Of a stretch of 11,250 nucleotides of DNA, positions 1 through 6,425 are shown one piece after another (the first letter of the stretch is position 1; each line of letters begins with the position of its first letter). The DNA is taken from positions 1 through 11,250 of the forward strand of contig CALHKJ010000042.1 in assembly GCA_938033975.1 (NCBI GenBank), written 5' to 3'. Origin of the DNA: an uncultured Saprospiraceae bacterium. Its GTDB lineage: Bacteria; Bacteroidota; Bacteroidia; Chitinophagales; Saprospiraceae. The position numbers and the translations under genes are program-made. Under the pieces are notes generated by a model. That model was not told the DNA's origin, did no database searches, and worked only from the letters and a program-made list of their open reading frames with translations.

Positions 1-789
1 AAAAACTTTCATTTGTTGTCTTATGAACCACACACGAAAAAGAAGACGTGGTATGATTGCCAATGAGACAACTCTCCACAAGAGACCAAATCACACTAAA
101 AATTAACAACTATAGATCACCGTAAGGCCTTCAATAATGAGCAACATAGTCAGCTGTAAAAGGCCCCGAAATGACAAATGTAAAACAATACAAGCGAGAA
201 AACTAATGGCCTAATTTATATGTGTATGGTATGTGTACTTTTCATTCATTGAAGGTCGCATACCGACTTCTAGACTTTCTAGGACTGTGTTTGACTAATG
301 TATCTATTACGTATACCCATCTCATTTTCATAGACCTAGACCTGTACACAATGTCTTTTCTGGGAAGAGGGCTACAAAGTATTGGCTTGTTGCCCTATTC
401 CGAATATAATTTTGTTTAAACTATGTATTTGTTGAAAACATATGATAATTTCTATTGCATTTATATTGTTAAAAGTTCAAAGACATTTATCTGCAAATGA
501 ACAACCCCCTTTACATGACTACCAAGTACATTTTGAAGTTTAGTTCAATAAAACTAAATGTACTTAAAATCGATATTTACAGAAAACGTATCTTTAATGT
601 ATTACTTTTTAAGTATGGCCCTTACGCAATGTTTAATCAAAGTGTCAGTTTTTACTTTTGTGAATTTGATATCGTATAATATATGATTTCATTCAGCATA
701 GATACCCTTCTTACCAGTTCTTTAGACATGTATGTATACGCATGTTGACACAATAACATGCATAGGTTTATCTTAATCTTATCTGAAGC
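1..789. other. Non-bacterial (bivalve-like) DNA block, no gene
   Basis: This stretch has no credible bacterial gene on either strand. The short open frames at 222-419 and 497-679 look like chance ORFs in AT-rich DNA and resemble no family I know. The first part (about 41-220) carries a repeat typical of mussel nuclear genomes. The remainder is rich in short TATG/ACAT-type words and unlike the dense coding of the rest of the window. The block ends where the sbcC reading frame on the minus strand is broken, so the join to bacterial DNA lies at roughly 780-820. I see the loss of coding density and the truncated gene directly; the animal origin of 221-789 is inferred from its attachment to the repeat. 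Confidence 0.7.
41..220. repeat. Mussel-type dispersed repeat fragment
   Basis: The segment matches, by recollection, a repeat found again and again in Mytilus and other bivalve genomic clones and transcript UTRs. Recognisable blocks in order are GTGGTATGATTGCCAATGAG (51-70), ACAACTCTCCACAAGAGACC (67-86), TTAACAACTATAG (about 103-115), GGCCTTCAATAATGAGC, CATAGTCAGCTGTAAAAGG and CGAGAAAACTAATGGCC. Relative to the consensus I remember, it has scattered substitutions and a deletion of about 12 bases between ATGAGCAA and CATAGTCAGC, so it looks like an old, diverged copy. I could not run an alignment; recognition is from memory of the family. Confidence 0.8.
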
Positions 790-2613
790 CTAGTAGTTAT
801 TAGGTGATTTTTTTTCTTGAAGTGATTTTTCTGATTCTCTTAGCACCTTGTTATTTAGACTAATTTCCTCAGTAATCATCTTAATATTCGTTGAGCACTC
901 AGTAATGATCTTATTAAGATTATTTAATTCCACTCTGTGTGCTTCCAGCTCCGACTTGGTTTTTTTTATTTCTTTTTCTATATCAGAATGTTCTGAGTCA
1001 GGCATATGAATTGAAAACGGATGTTCGGTTGATCCACACAATGGACAAGCTTCTCCTTTTGACAAACTCTTTCTATGATTTTCTAGGCTTGCAATTCTCA
1101 AAGCATCTACTTTTCTTTTTTCTAAGCTTGAGATTTGCTTTTCAAATACAGCCAATAACTTTTCCGATTTTTCTTTCAGTGGTTGCTTTTCCTTATACTC
1201 TATTTCTTTATTCTTTAACTTGATAGACGCATTTTCAAGTTTCTTTTTTGCTTCATCAACGTGATCTAAATCATGTTTGACAAGTAACATTAAATTATAG
1301 AACTCCTTTTTCTGTTTTAGAATTTTCTTGTGGTCTCCAGCTTTTGTGTTTATAGTGAACTTAGATTTTGCAAGCACAGGCTCAAGCTTTTGTATGCTAT
1401 TATCAAGACTTGCTAGTGCTAGTTTAGGGTTCTTGTCTAGCTCATGTGGATAGTTGCTTAATTGTTTATTGATTGCCTCCCTTAATTCTTTTCCTTTGTT
1501 TCGACTATTTTCAATATCCTTATCTAGAGTGAGAATTTCATTTTCAAAATCTCTCATGACCTTCATGAAATTCTTTTCCGTAACTTCTTTTTTTGTTAGA
1601 TCGGCCATTTTGATGATGGAAGACTCATATCCTTTTTGGGCTTGTTCAATTTGACTCTTATATTCTGTTAGGTTTTTCTTAGTTTTTACTCGATTGTTTT
1701 CGGCATCCTTGTAAAGGTCAATATCACCTTTTACAGGAGCCAGTTTTTTATGGATGTTTAATCTTTCCAAGTTTAATTTGAAGGCATCTTTTCTTGCATT
1801 CAAATTAGAAGCAGCGACAAGAAGATTTTCAATTTTTGACTTTGATTGGGCTAGCTCTTTTTTTATTTGCACATTTTCTACCAATAGTTTCAGAGAAGTA
1901 TCTTGATTAACTTTTTCTTCTTTGAGTTTTTTCAGCTCATCGGTTATTTCTTTAATTTCTTCTGAGCTTAAACTTTGGAAGTTGTCAAGTATTTCTTTTT
2001 TTGTTTCTAGCAGTTGTCCTACCTCTTTCTTTTTTTCAAATACCTTTTTACCAATCTTTCGATAAATGGATGTACCCGTTATATTTTCAAGGAGTTGTCC
2101 TCTTTCATTTTGTTCAGCTTTTAAAAATCTTGAAAACTCTCCTTGAGACAAAATGATTGATTTTACAAATTGGTCATATTGCAAACCAATCAACTCTTCA
2201 TTTTTGGTAGGGACTTCACTTTTCTTTAAATCTAGCGGTTGGCCTGTTGCATCATATAGATACATTTCATAATCCTTAAACTTGCCATTTCTATTCTTTG
2301 CAACTCTCCATTCTGAAATATATCTATTGCTTTTAATTTCGTATTCCACTTTTGCGTAAGCATCACTTGTATGATGAGTGACTACAGAGCCGAGACTTTC
2401 TATTTCTTTTTTAGTTATTCCTCTTTTGTATCTCGGAATTCTATTAAATAAAGAAAGGGTAATAACGTCTAGAAGGGTAGACTTACCCGATCCAGTTGGT
2501 CCTGTGATAGCAAAGATGCCAGCAGAGGCCAAAGGTTCCTGATCAAAACGAATAGCTTGATGCTCACCTTTGAGATTGTTGATATTTTTAAATTGAATAC
2601 TTAATATCTTCAT
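790..2613 (-). CDS. sbcC: Exonuclease subunit SbcC (Rad50-like ATPase), C-terminal half missing
   Basis: SbcC is the SMC-like ATPase partner of the SbcD nuclease; together they cleave hairpins and blocked double-strand ends in the cytoplasm. The N-terminal ATPase lobe is intact: start MKILSIQFKNINNLKG, Walker A GPTGSGKS at 38-45, Q-loop SQGEF at 156-160, and the family-typical block following it (FLKAEQNERGQLLENITGTS, 163-182). A long charged coiled coil follows (about 190-510), then the zinc hook CPLC at 523-526. The frame ends at residue 607, only about 80 residues past the hook. Full SbcC is about 1000 or more residues, so the returning coiled coil and the lobe with signature motif, Walker B and H-loop are absent. 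The stop sits at the junction with bivalve-like DNA. All three frames close within about 50 bases there, so a single indel in the A8 run (808-815) does not restore it. The start overlaps the sbcD stop as ATGA with GAGGAG just upstream. As given it could not form a working ATPase. Confidence 0.9.
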   Translation of the reverse strand: MKILSIQFKNINNLKGEHQAIRFDQEPLASAGIFAITGPTGSGKSTLLDVITLSLFNRIPRYKRGITKKEIESLGSVVTHHTSDAYAKVEYEIKSNRYISEWRVAKNRNGKFKDYEMYLYDATGQPLDLKKSEVPTKNEELIGLQYDQFVKSIILSQGEFSRFLKAEQNERGQLLENITGTSIYRKIGKKVFEKKKEVGQLLETKKEILDNFQSLSSEEIKEITDELKKLKEEKVNQDTSLKLLVENVQIKKELAQSKSKIENLLVAASNLNARKDAFKLNLERLNIHKKLAPVKGDIDLYKDAENNRVKTKKNLTEYKSQIEQAQKGYESSIIKMADLTKKEVTEKNFMKVMRDFENEILTLDKDIENSRNKGKELREAINKQLSNYPHELDKNPKLALASLDNSIQKLEPVLAKSKFTINTKAGDHKKILKQKKEFYNLMLLVKHDLDHVDEAKKKLENASIKLKNKEIEYKEKQPLKEKSEKLLAVFEKQISSLEKRKVDALRIASLENHRKSLSKGEACPLCGSTEHPFSIHMPDSEHSDIEKEIKKTKSELEAHRVELNNLNKIITECSTNIKMITEEISLNNKVLRESEKSLQEKKSPNNY

Positions 2614-3833
2614 TGCTCCTCAGACTGCACTAGTTCTAATATTTCAAGAAAAGCATCTTTTAATAATTTGGAATTTTCATCATTGATTTCCTCAACTTCT
2701 AATTTTTTATTGAAGACTTCAATTGGTGTTAGATCTTCTATGTGTTCTCCTTCTGTAAATAAATCTGCAGTATTATTTTGACCTTTTTCAAAAGTGATTT
2801 TATTCTTTAGAATAATAAATGATTCTTGATCTTTATAACTTTCAACTAAGGCCTCCATAGCTGAGATTAATTCTGAACTGTAGGTACTTTCAGTAATTTC
2901 AAGTTCAACAAATGAAGCTAGTGGAAATTCAGGCCTATAGTTTGCCAAATTTTCCTTTACGGACTCTAAACTACCCTTAAACTTTTTTAACTCTCTTTGC
3001 TTTGGAACAGCAATAGATTTTACACTTACATTATCCTTTGATGGGATGTCAACAAGGATTATGATTTTAGAATCCTTTTTTTCTGAAAAACTTAGGGCGA
3101 TAGGGGAGCCTGAATAGCGAATTTTTTCATTTTTACCAATGACCTGTGGCCTATGTATGTGACCTAAAGCAACGTAGTCAAAAATTGGAGAAAAAATATT
3201 TGATTCGACTGCTGCCTGATTTCCTACATGAATATCTCTTTCACTTTCACTAGTTGTTGCTCCTCTTGCATATAAATGTCCCATTGCGATAGATGGGATA
3301 TCCTTGTATTTGCTTTTGCAAATATGAGCAAGTTGTTGGTAGTGATCTTTTATTCCTTCTCTAACGGCTTCTGTTCTATCTTTGAATTTTTTATCTGATT
3401 GTAGATTTCTTAGATCTTTATCCCGAAGAAAAGGAACTGCTGCAACAACAAGAACTAATTTGCCTTGAGCATCATGAATCTCAATTAATTCATCTTCAAT
3501 ATTTTCTTTTGCTCCACCAATCACTTTTATAGATAGATGCTTTAGCAGTTCTTTAGGGGCATCTAGTAGATTGATAGAGTCATGATTTCCACCAGTAATA
3601 ACTATTTGAGTCTCAAGCTTGGCAAGCTCGGAGAGAAAGCCATAATAGATTTCACGGTCCTTTGATGAAGGATTAGCCAAGTCGAATATATCACCTGAGA
3701 CTAAAAGTAAATTGACCTGTTCAGTGGATATGACATCCAAAAGCCAATTAAAAAAGGCTTGAATCTCGTTTTTTAGAGCATGTTTGTGTAATATTTTGCC
3801 AATATGCCAATCTGCAGTGTGTAGAACTTTCAT
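2610..3833 (-). CDS. sbcD: Exonuclease subunit SbcD (Mre11-like)
   Basis: This is the metal-dependent nuclease subunit of the SbcCD complex, which trims hairpins, cruciforms and protein-blocked DNA ends. All calcineurin-like phosphoesterase motifs are visible: D8 and H10 in the opening MKVLHTADWHIGK, GDIFD at 47-51, GGNHD at 81-85, the GH of AMGHL (H186) and GHIH at 224-227. The C-terminal third (about 260-407) is the less conserved capping and SbcC-binding part. The length of 407 residues is normal for the family. The start is secure because the first nuclease motif begins at residue 4-10. Its last codon overlaps the sbcC start by four bases, so the two are translationally coupled in the usual sbcD-sbcC order. 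It diverges from the DUF937 gene across a 211-base gap that should hold its promoter. Confidence 0.95.
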   Translation of the reverse strand: MKVLHTADWHIGKILHKHALKNEIQAFFNWLLDVISTEQVNLLLVSGDIFDLANPSSKDREIYYGFLSELAKLETQIVITGGNHDSINLLDAPKELLKHLSIKVIGGAKENIEDELIEIHDAQGKLVLVVAAVPFLRDKDLRNLQSDKKFKDRTEAVREGIKDHYQQLAHICKSKYKDIPSIAMGHLYARGATTSESERDIHVGNQAAVESNIFSPIFDYVALGHIHRPQVIGKNEKIRYSGSPIALSFSEKKDSKIIILVDIPSKDNVSVKSIAVPKQRELKKFKGSLESVKENLANYRPEFPLASFVELEITESTYSSELISAMEALVESYKDQESFIILKNKITFEKGQNNTADLFTEGEHIEDLTPIEVFNKKLEVEEINDENSKLLKDAFLEILELVQSEEQ

Positions 3834-3883
3834 TTCAGGTAGAGAAAATGTATCTTTATATTACTGATTAATTTCCATTTAGC

Positions 3884-3942
3884 TAGACGAATAGTAAATA
3901 TAGCTTATTTTCTTAAGTGACTACATTAGGGCAATTCGTCTA
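3884..3942. repeat. 9-bp inverted repeat in divergent intergenic region
   Basis: TAGACGAAT at 3884-3892 is matched perfectly by its reverse complement ATTCGTCTA at 3934-3942, with 41 bases between. It lies in the 211-base gap between the divergent sbcD and DUF937-protein genes (3834-4044). Such a pair could be a dimeric operator serving both promoters, or a chance match in AT-rich DNA. I see no clear Bacteroidota promoter pair (TTTG / TAnnTTTG) at sensible spacing for either gene; TACTTTAA at 4001-4008 is the closest -7-like word. Confidence 0.3.
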
Positions 3943-4044
3943 AATTATACCCACCTAACCGAAACGATTAACGAACTGGCCTCTTCTTTGTATAAGGCCT
4001 TACTTTAATTCAATTACTTAACATTTATTAAAATACTAGATTAA

Positions 4045-5259
4045 ATGGCTTTCAATCTATTACAATCTGTAACAGATCATCTTGATGATGGACTAATGGG
4101 ACAGATATCAGGATTAGCTGGAATAAACAAAAACCAGACTAGCTCTGCACTAACTTCAATGCTTCCAACTTTAATTGGAGGATTAATTAAAAAAGGATCA
4201 ACTAATGAAGGAGCAGGAGCTCTTTTAGACTTAGTTACAAAAGGTGGACACAACGGGGGATTATTAGATAACCTAGGTGATATTCTAGGTGGAGATAAAT
4301 CAAAAGGCCTGATGGACTCAGGAAATGGTTTGCTGTCATCAATCTTTGGTGGTAATCTTGGTTCAATTATGAACATACTTGGAAAAGTGACCGGTCTGAC
4401 AAGAGGGTCTTCAGGATCTCTAATGGGTCTTTTGGCACCAATCGTTTTAAACTTTGTAGGAAAAAGAATTAAGAACAAAGCACTAGATGCAGTTGGTCTT
4501 AAGAATATGCTTTCAGGTCAAAGAGATTACGTTAAAGGAGGTATTCCTGCTGATGCAAGAGGCATGTTAGGGTTTGCAGCTGACAAAAGCAATGAAAGAG
4601 TTGCAGCAGCAGCTTCAACAGCAACTGAAACAGCAAAGTCTGGTGGAGGAGGAATCCTTAAGTTTTTACTTCCTCTAGGATTATTGGCAGCAGCTTGGTA
4701 CTTCTTTATGGGACCTGGTGCAAGCAAAGAAGATGCTGCTCCAGCAAAAACTGAGCAGACAACTACCACAAAAGCTACAAACACTCACACACATGCTGAT
4801 GGTACTGTTCACTCAGGTGATCACAGTCATGCAGGTGAAGCTACAAGTAAAATGAAAGATGCAGCAGGAAATGCAGCAGGAAATGCAGCAGGTGCTGTTG
4901 CTGGAGCTGCAGGTACAGCTAAAGATGCAGTTGAAGGAGCAGCTGGTGATGCAATGGATGCAGCAAAAGGTGCAGGTGCAGAAGCTAAGTTGATGGTAAA
5001 TGCTGCCGGAGACCTAGTTGATGAAACTGGTAAAGTACACTATAAGAAAGGCGAATTTACAATCGGAGAAGATGGTACTTTCCTTGATAAAGATGGAAAC
5101 AGAATTAGAATCTTCCTTGATAAGGTAAAAGATGCCATCAAAGGAGCTGGAGATAAATTGAAAGGCGCTGGAGGTAAATTGAAAGATGGAGTGAAAGGAG
5201 CTGGAGATAAATTGAAAGGCGCAGGTGAAAAAGCAACAGATGCCGTTAAAGGCAACTAA
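4045..5259 (+). CDS. DUF937-type membrane protein with His cluster and Gly/Ala/Lys repeat tail
   Basis: Residues 1 to about 150 resemble the DUF937 (YidB-like) family, whose function is unknown: MAFNLLQSVTDHL, then Gly/Leu-rich helices and SMLPTLIGGLIKKG at 38-51. An Ala-rich linker (186-197) leads to one probable membrane segment at about 204-223 (ILKFLLPLGLLAAAWYFFMG). After it come a Thr/Ala linker and a His-rich patch, H248, H250, H256, H260 and H262 in THTHADGTVHSGDHSH, that could bind metal. Next is a low-complexity GNAAG/AKDAVEGAAGDA region (270-315), a small charged module with GKVHYKKGEFTIGEDGTFLD (329-348), and a tail of GAGDKLK-type repeats (367-403) resembling late-embryogenesis or apolipoprotein-like amphipathic helices. 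Topology is undetermined. No Shine-Dalgarno is visible; the start is set by the conserved-looking N-terminus. A terminator follows directly, so it is probably monocistronic. The DUF937 call is by resemblance; the joint function is unknown. Confidence 0.8.
   Translation: MAFNLLQSVTDHLDDGLMGQISGLAGINKNQTSSALTSMLPTLIGGLIKKGSTNEGAGALLDLVTKGGHNGGLLDNLGDILGGDKSKGLMDSGNGLLSSIFGGNLGSIMNILGKVTGLTRGSSGSLMGLLAPIVLNFVGKRIKNKALDAVGLKNMLSGQRDYVKGGIPADARGMLGFAADKSNERVAAAASTATETAKSGGGGILKFLLPLGLLAAAWYFFMGPGASKEDAAPAKTEQTTTTKATNTHTHADGTVHSGDHSHAGEATSKMKDAAGNAAGNAAGAVAGAAGTAKDAVEGAAGDAMDAAKGAGAEAKLMVNAAGDLVDETGKVHYKKGEFTIGEDGTFLDKDGNRIRIFLDKVKDAIKGAGDKLKGAGGKLKDGVKGAGDKLKGAGEKATDAVKGN
5140..5222 (+). repeat. 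In-gene direct repeat encoding GAGDKLK units
   Basis: The 29 bases at 5140-5168 recur identically at 5194-5222, 54 bases (18 codons) later, within the 3' end of the DUF937-type gene. A degenerate copy (GCTGGAGGTAAATTGAAAG) lies between them. The nucleotide identity, not only amino-acid similarity, points to recent duplication or slippage, so tail length may vary between strains. Confidence 0.75.
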
Positions 5260-5284
5260 GATTTATAATTTCAACACACCAATT

Positions 5285-5319
5285 GAAGCAGCTTGTATCT
5301 CACAAGCTGCTTTTTTTTT
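5285..5319 (+). terminator. Intrinsic terminator of the DUF937-type gene
   Basis: A perfect 10-bp stem, AGCAGCTTGT (5287-5296) with ACAAGCTGCT (5302-5311), encloses a 5-base loop and runs into nine T residues (5311-5319). It lies 26 bases after the stop codon at 5257-5259. Strong rho-independent terminator on the plus strand. Confidence 0.93.
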
Positions 5320-5324
5320 GTGCG

Positions 5325-5405
5325 CCTCCCTGATTCTAATACCATTCTCCTCCTAAAGTCGGACAATGGTTTATAATCTTCCCTCCACCGCTGGCGGAGC
5401 GGAAG
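5325..5405 (-). repeat. Structured repeat, copy 3 (inverted)
   Basis: Read on the minus strand, this copy starts CTTCCGCTCC (5405-5396) and ends AATCAGGGAGG (5335-5325), the same borders as the two plus-strand copies. Hairpin 1 is CTTCC-G-CTCC-GCC with loop AGC, closing on GGT-GGAG-GGAAG, with the same bulged G as copy 1. Hairpin 2 is ACCATTGTCC (5370-5361) against GGAGAATGGT (5350-5341), a 10-bp stem with one mismatch and a 10-base loop. The stem sequences differ from the other copies but pairing is kept. It begins six bases after the T-run of the upstream terminator. Confidence 0.65.
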
Positions 5406-5447
5406 TTTATTTACGAATATGTTTTCTGGCAAGGATTAATCTCAGTT

Positions 5448-5623
5448 TTCGCTGAATAGAAACTGTAGTTGATTAAAGACATTAGTTTTCACTGAAAGAG
5501 GCTTCCGCTCCATTCCAAGAATGGAGGGAAGATTTTAAGTCTATCTCTGATAGACATTAAAATCAGGGAGGAATTCGCTGAATAGAAACTGTAGTTGATT
5601 GAAGACATTAGTTTTCGCTGAAA
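5448..5623 (+). repeat. 50-bp direct repeat preceding copies 1 and 2
   Basis: The 50 bases at 5448-5497 recur at 5574-5623 with two differences (A/G at 5475/5601 and 5491/5617), an offset of 126 bases. Identity continues less perfectly to 5513/5639 through CTTCCGCTCCAT. Inside it the word TTTTCGCTGAA (once TTTTCACTGAA) occurs near both ends. It forms the constant leader of each plus-strand repeat unit. No start codon with a plausible frame is present; I read it as non-coding. Confidence 0.85.
5502..5573 (+). repeat. Structured repeat, copy 1
   Basis: This copy has two hairpins. Hairpin 1: CTTCC, bulged G5507, CTCCATTC, loop CAA (5516-5518), GAATGGAG then GGAAG, a 13-bp stem with one bulge. 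Hairpin 2: GATTTTAA then GTCTATC (5531-5545), loop TCT, GATAGAC, a bulged A5556, then TTAAAATC (5557-5564), a 15-bp stem. It ends AATCAGGGAGGAA (5561-5573), after which the 50-bp direct repeat starts again. It resembles a REP-like or structured-RNA element; no known RNA family was recognised. Confidence 0.7.
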
Positions 5624-5627
5624 AGAA

Positions 5628-5728
5628 CTTCCGCTCCATCCGCCCGCTGGCGGATCGAGGCCGTGCGCGCCCACTGGCGTGGAAGACTTTAAATCAATCT
5701 TTGATTGATATTAAAAATCAGGGAGGAA
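5628..5728 (+). repeat. Structured repeat, copy 2 (with GC-rich arm)
   Basis: Same borders as copy 1: CTTCCGCTCC (5628-5637) to AATCAGGGAGGAA (5716-5728). The first arm is longer and GC-rich, with ATCCGCC (5638-5644) pairing with GGCGGAT (5649-5655) and flanking CTC/GAG pairs, and it closes on GGAAG (5681-5685). Hairpin 2 is ATCAATC (5693-5699), loop TTT, GATTGAT (5703-5709), flanked by TTTAA/TTAAA as in copy 1. Compared with copy 1 (GTCTATC/GATAGAC), both sides of the stem changed together, which argues for selection or recombination of paired structure. The GC-rich stretch 5640-5680 stands out against the AT-rich surroundings. Confidence 0.7.
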
Positions 5729-5745
5729 TCTGACGTCTGATGTCT

Positions 5746-5771
5746 CCATCAATCTCAATAAAGATTGATGG
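5746..5771 (-). other. 10-bp hairpin immediately after the deoxynucleoside kinase stop
   Basis: CCATCAATCT (5746-5755) pairs perfectly with AGATTGATGG (5762-5771) around a 6-base loop, abutting the kinase stop codon at 5772-5774. In the minus-strand transcript no U-run follows, so it is not a classic terminator; it may protect the 3' end. Its arm shares ATCAATC/GATTGAT with hairpin 2 of copy 2 (5693-5709), so the two could pair with each other in an alternative fold. Confidence 0.55.
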
Positions 5772-6425
5772 CTATACATTCAAACTTATCCGATGCACTC
5801 CAGGATTATATTCTTTCGATATCAAGCCCAGAATCATATCATAGGCATTAGAACTGGCAATAAAATCCAATTCTTTGAGATCGATAATTAGGACTGGAAA
5901 GGAGGTGATATCTCTAAAGTATTCAAAATAGGAATCTTGAACTTTTTTGAGATAATCTGGCTTGATATCTTCTTCTATTTTTCTTCCTCTTTTCTTGATA
6001 TTGTCCATCAATATTTCTGTATCTCTATGAAAGTATACCAATAAATCTGGCTTAGGGAAATTCTTTTCCATAATTGAATAAAGCATTTGGAAAAGCTTAA
6101 ATTCTTCTTCCTCTAAGTTTTTTCTTGCAAACAAAAGCGTTTTTATAAAGGCATAATCTGAAAGGTAAAAATCATGAAAGAGATCTGCAGCCTGCATGCT
6201 TTTTTGCATTTGCTTGTACCTTTCAGTCATAAAAAATAGTTCTACTGTAAAGGCATGTCTTTCTGGATCCTTGTAGAAGTAGGGTAGAAATGGATTATCA
6301 GTAAACTGCTCTAAAATTAGGCTAACATTATAATCATAAGCCATCTTTTGACAGAAAGATGTTTTACCTGTCCCGATATTACCTTCGATGACTACATACT
6401 TGTATGGGATATGAGCTTTAGGCAT
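5772..6425 (-). CDS. Deoxynucleoside kinase (dNK family)
   Basis: This enzyme transfers the gamma phosphate of a nucleoside triphosphate to the 5' hydroxyl of a deoxynucleoside, the first step of cytoplasmic salvage to dNTPs. The P-loop is GNIGTGKT at 15-22, after the typical VVIEG strand. E39 in LEQF is placed like the family's catalytic base. FTVELFFMTERYKQM (59-73) and the SDYAF box (89-93, in place of the DRS motif) follow the bacterial dGK/dAK-type pattern. The lid region KKRGRKIEED lies at about 144-153. The length of 217 residues is normal. Whether it prefers deoxyadenosine, deoxyguanosine or pyrimidines cannot be told. Its start lies 8 bases inside the end of folK, so it is translated by coupling from the same message. 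Confidence 0.88.
   Translation of the reverse strand: MPKAHIPYKYVVIEGNIGTGKTSFCQKMAYDYNVSLILEQFTDNPFLPYFYKDPERHAFTVELFFMTERYKQMQKSMQAADLFHDFYLSDYAFIKTLLFARKNLEEEEFKLFQMLYSIMEKNFPKPDLLVYFHRDTEILMDNIKKRGRKIEEDIKPDYLKKVQDSYFEYFRDITSFPVLIIDLKELDFIASSNAYDMILGLISKEYNPGVHRISLNV

Noticed and set aside
222..679. Open frames of 65 and 60 codons at 222-419 and 497-679 (plus)
   Set aside because: Composition is typical of chance frames in AT-rich non-coding DNA, no family resemblance, and they lie in the bivalve-like block.
740..761. 7-bp inverted repeat GCATGTT/AACATGC in the left block
   Set aside because: Short, no T-run, in non-bacterial DNA near the junction; expected by chance.
790..830. Simple frameshift at the A8 run as the cause of SbcC truncation
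   Set aside because: Reading the other two frames leftward gives stops within about 50 bases and no SbcC-like residues.
5489..5674. 61-codon frame on the minus strand across the repeat block
   Set aside because: It runs through the structured and direct repeats, and its peptide simply reflects those repeats.
5320..5771. CRISPR array or tRNA in the repeat block
   Set aside because: Repeats are only two to three, unevenly spaced and with internal hairpins; no cloverleaf or CCA-type end is visible.
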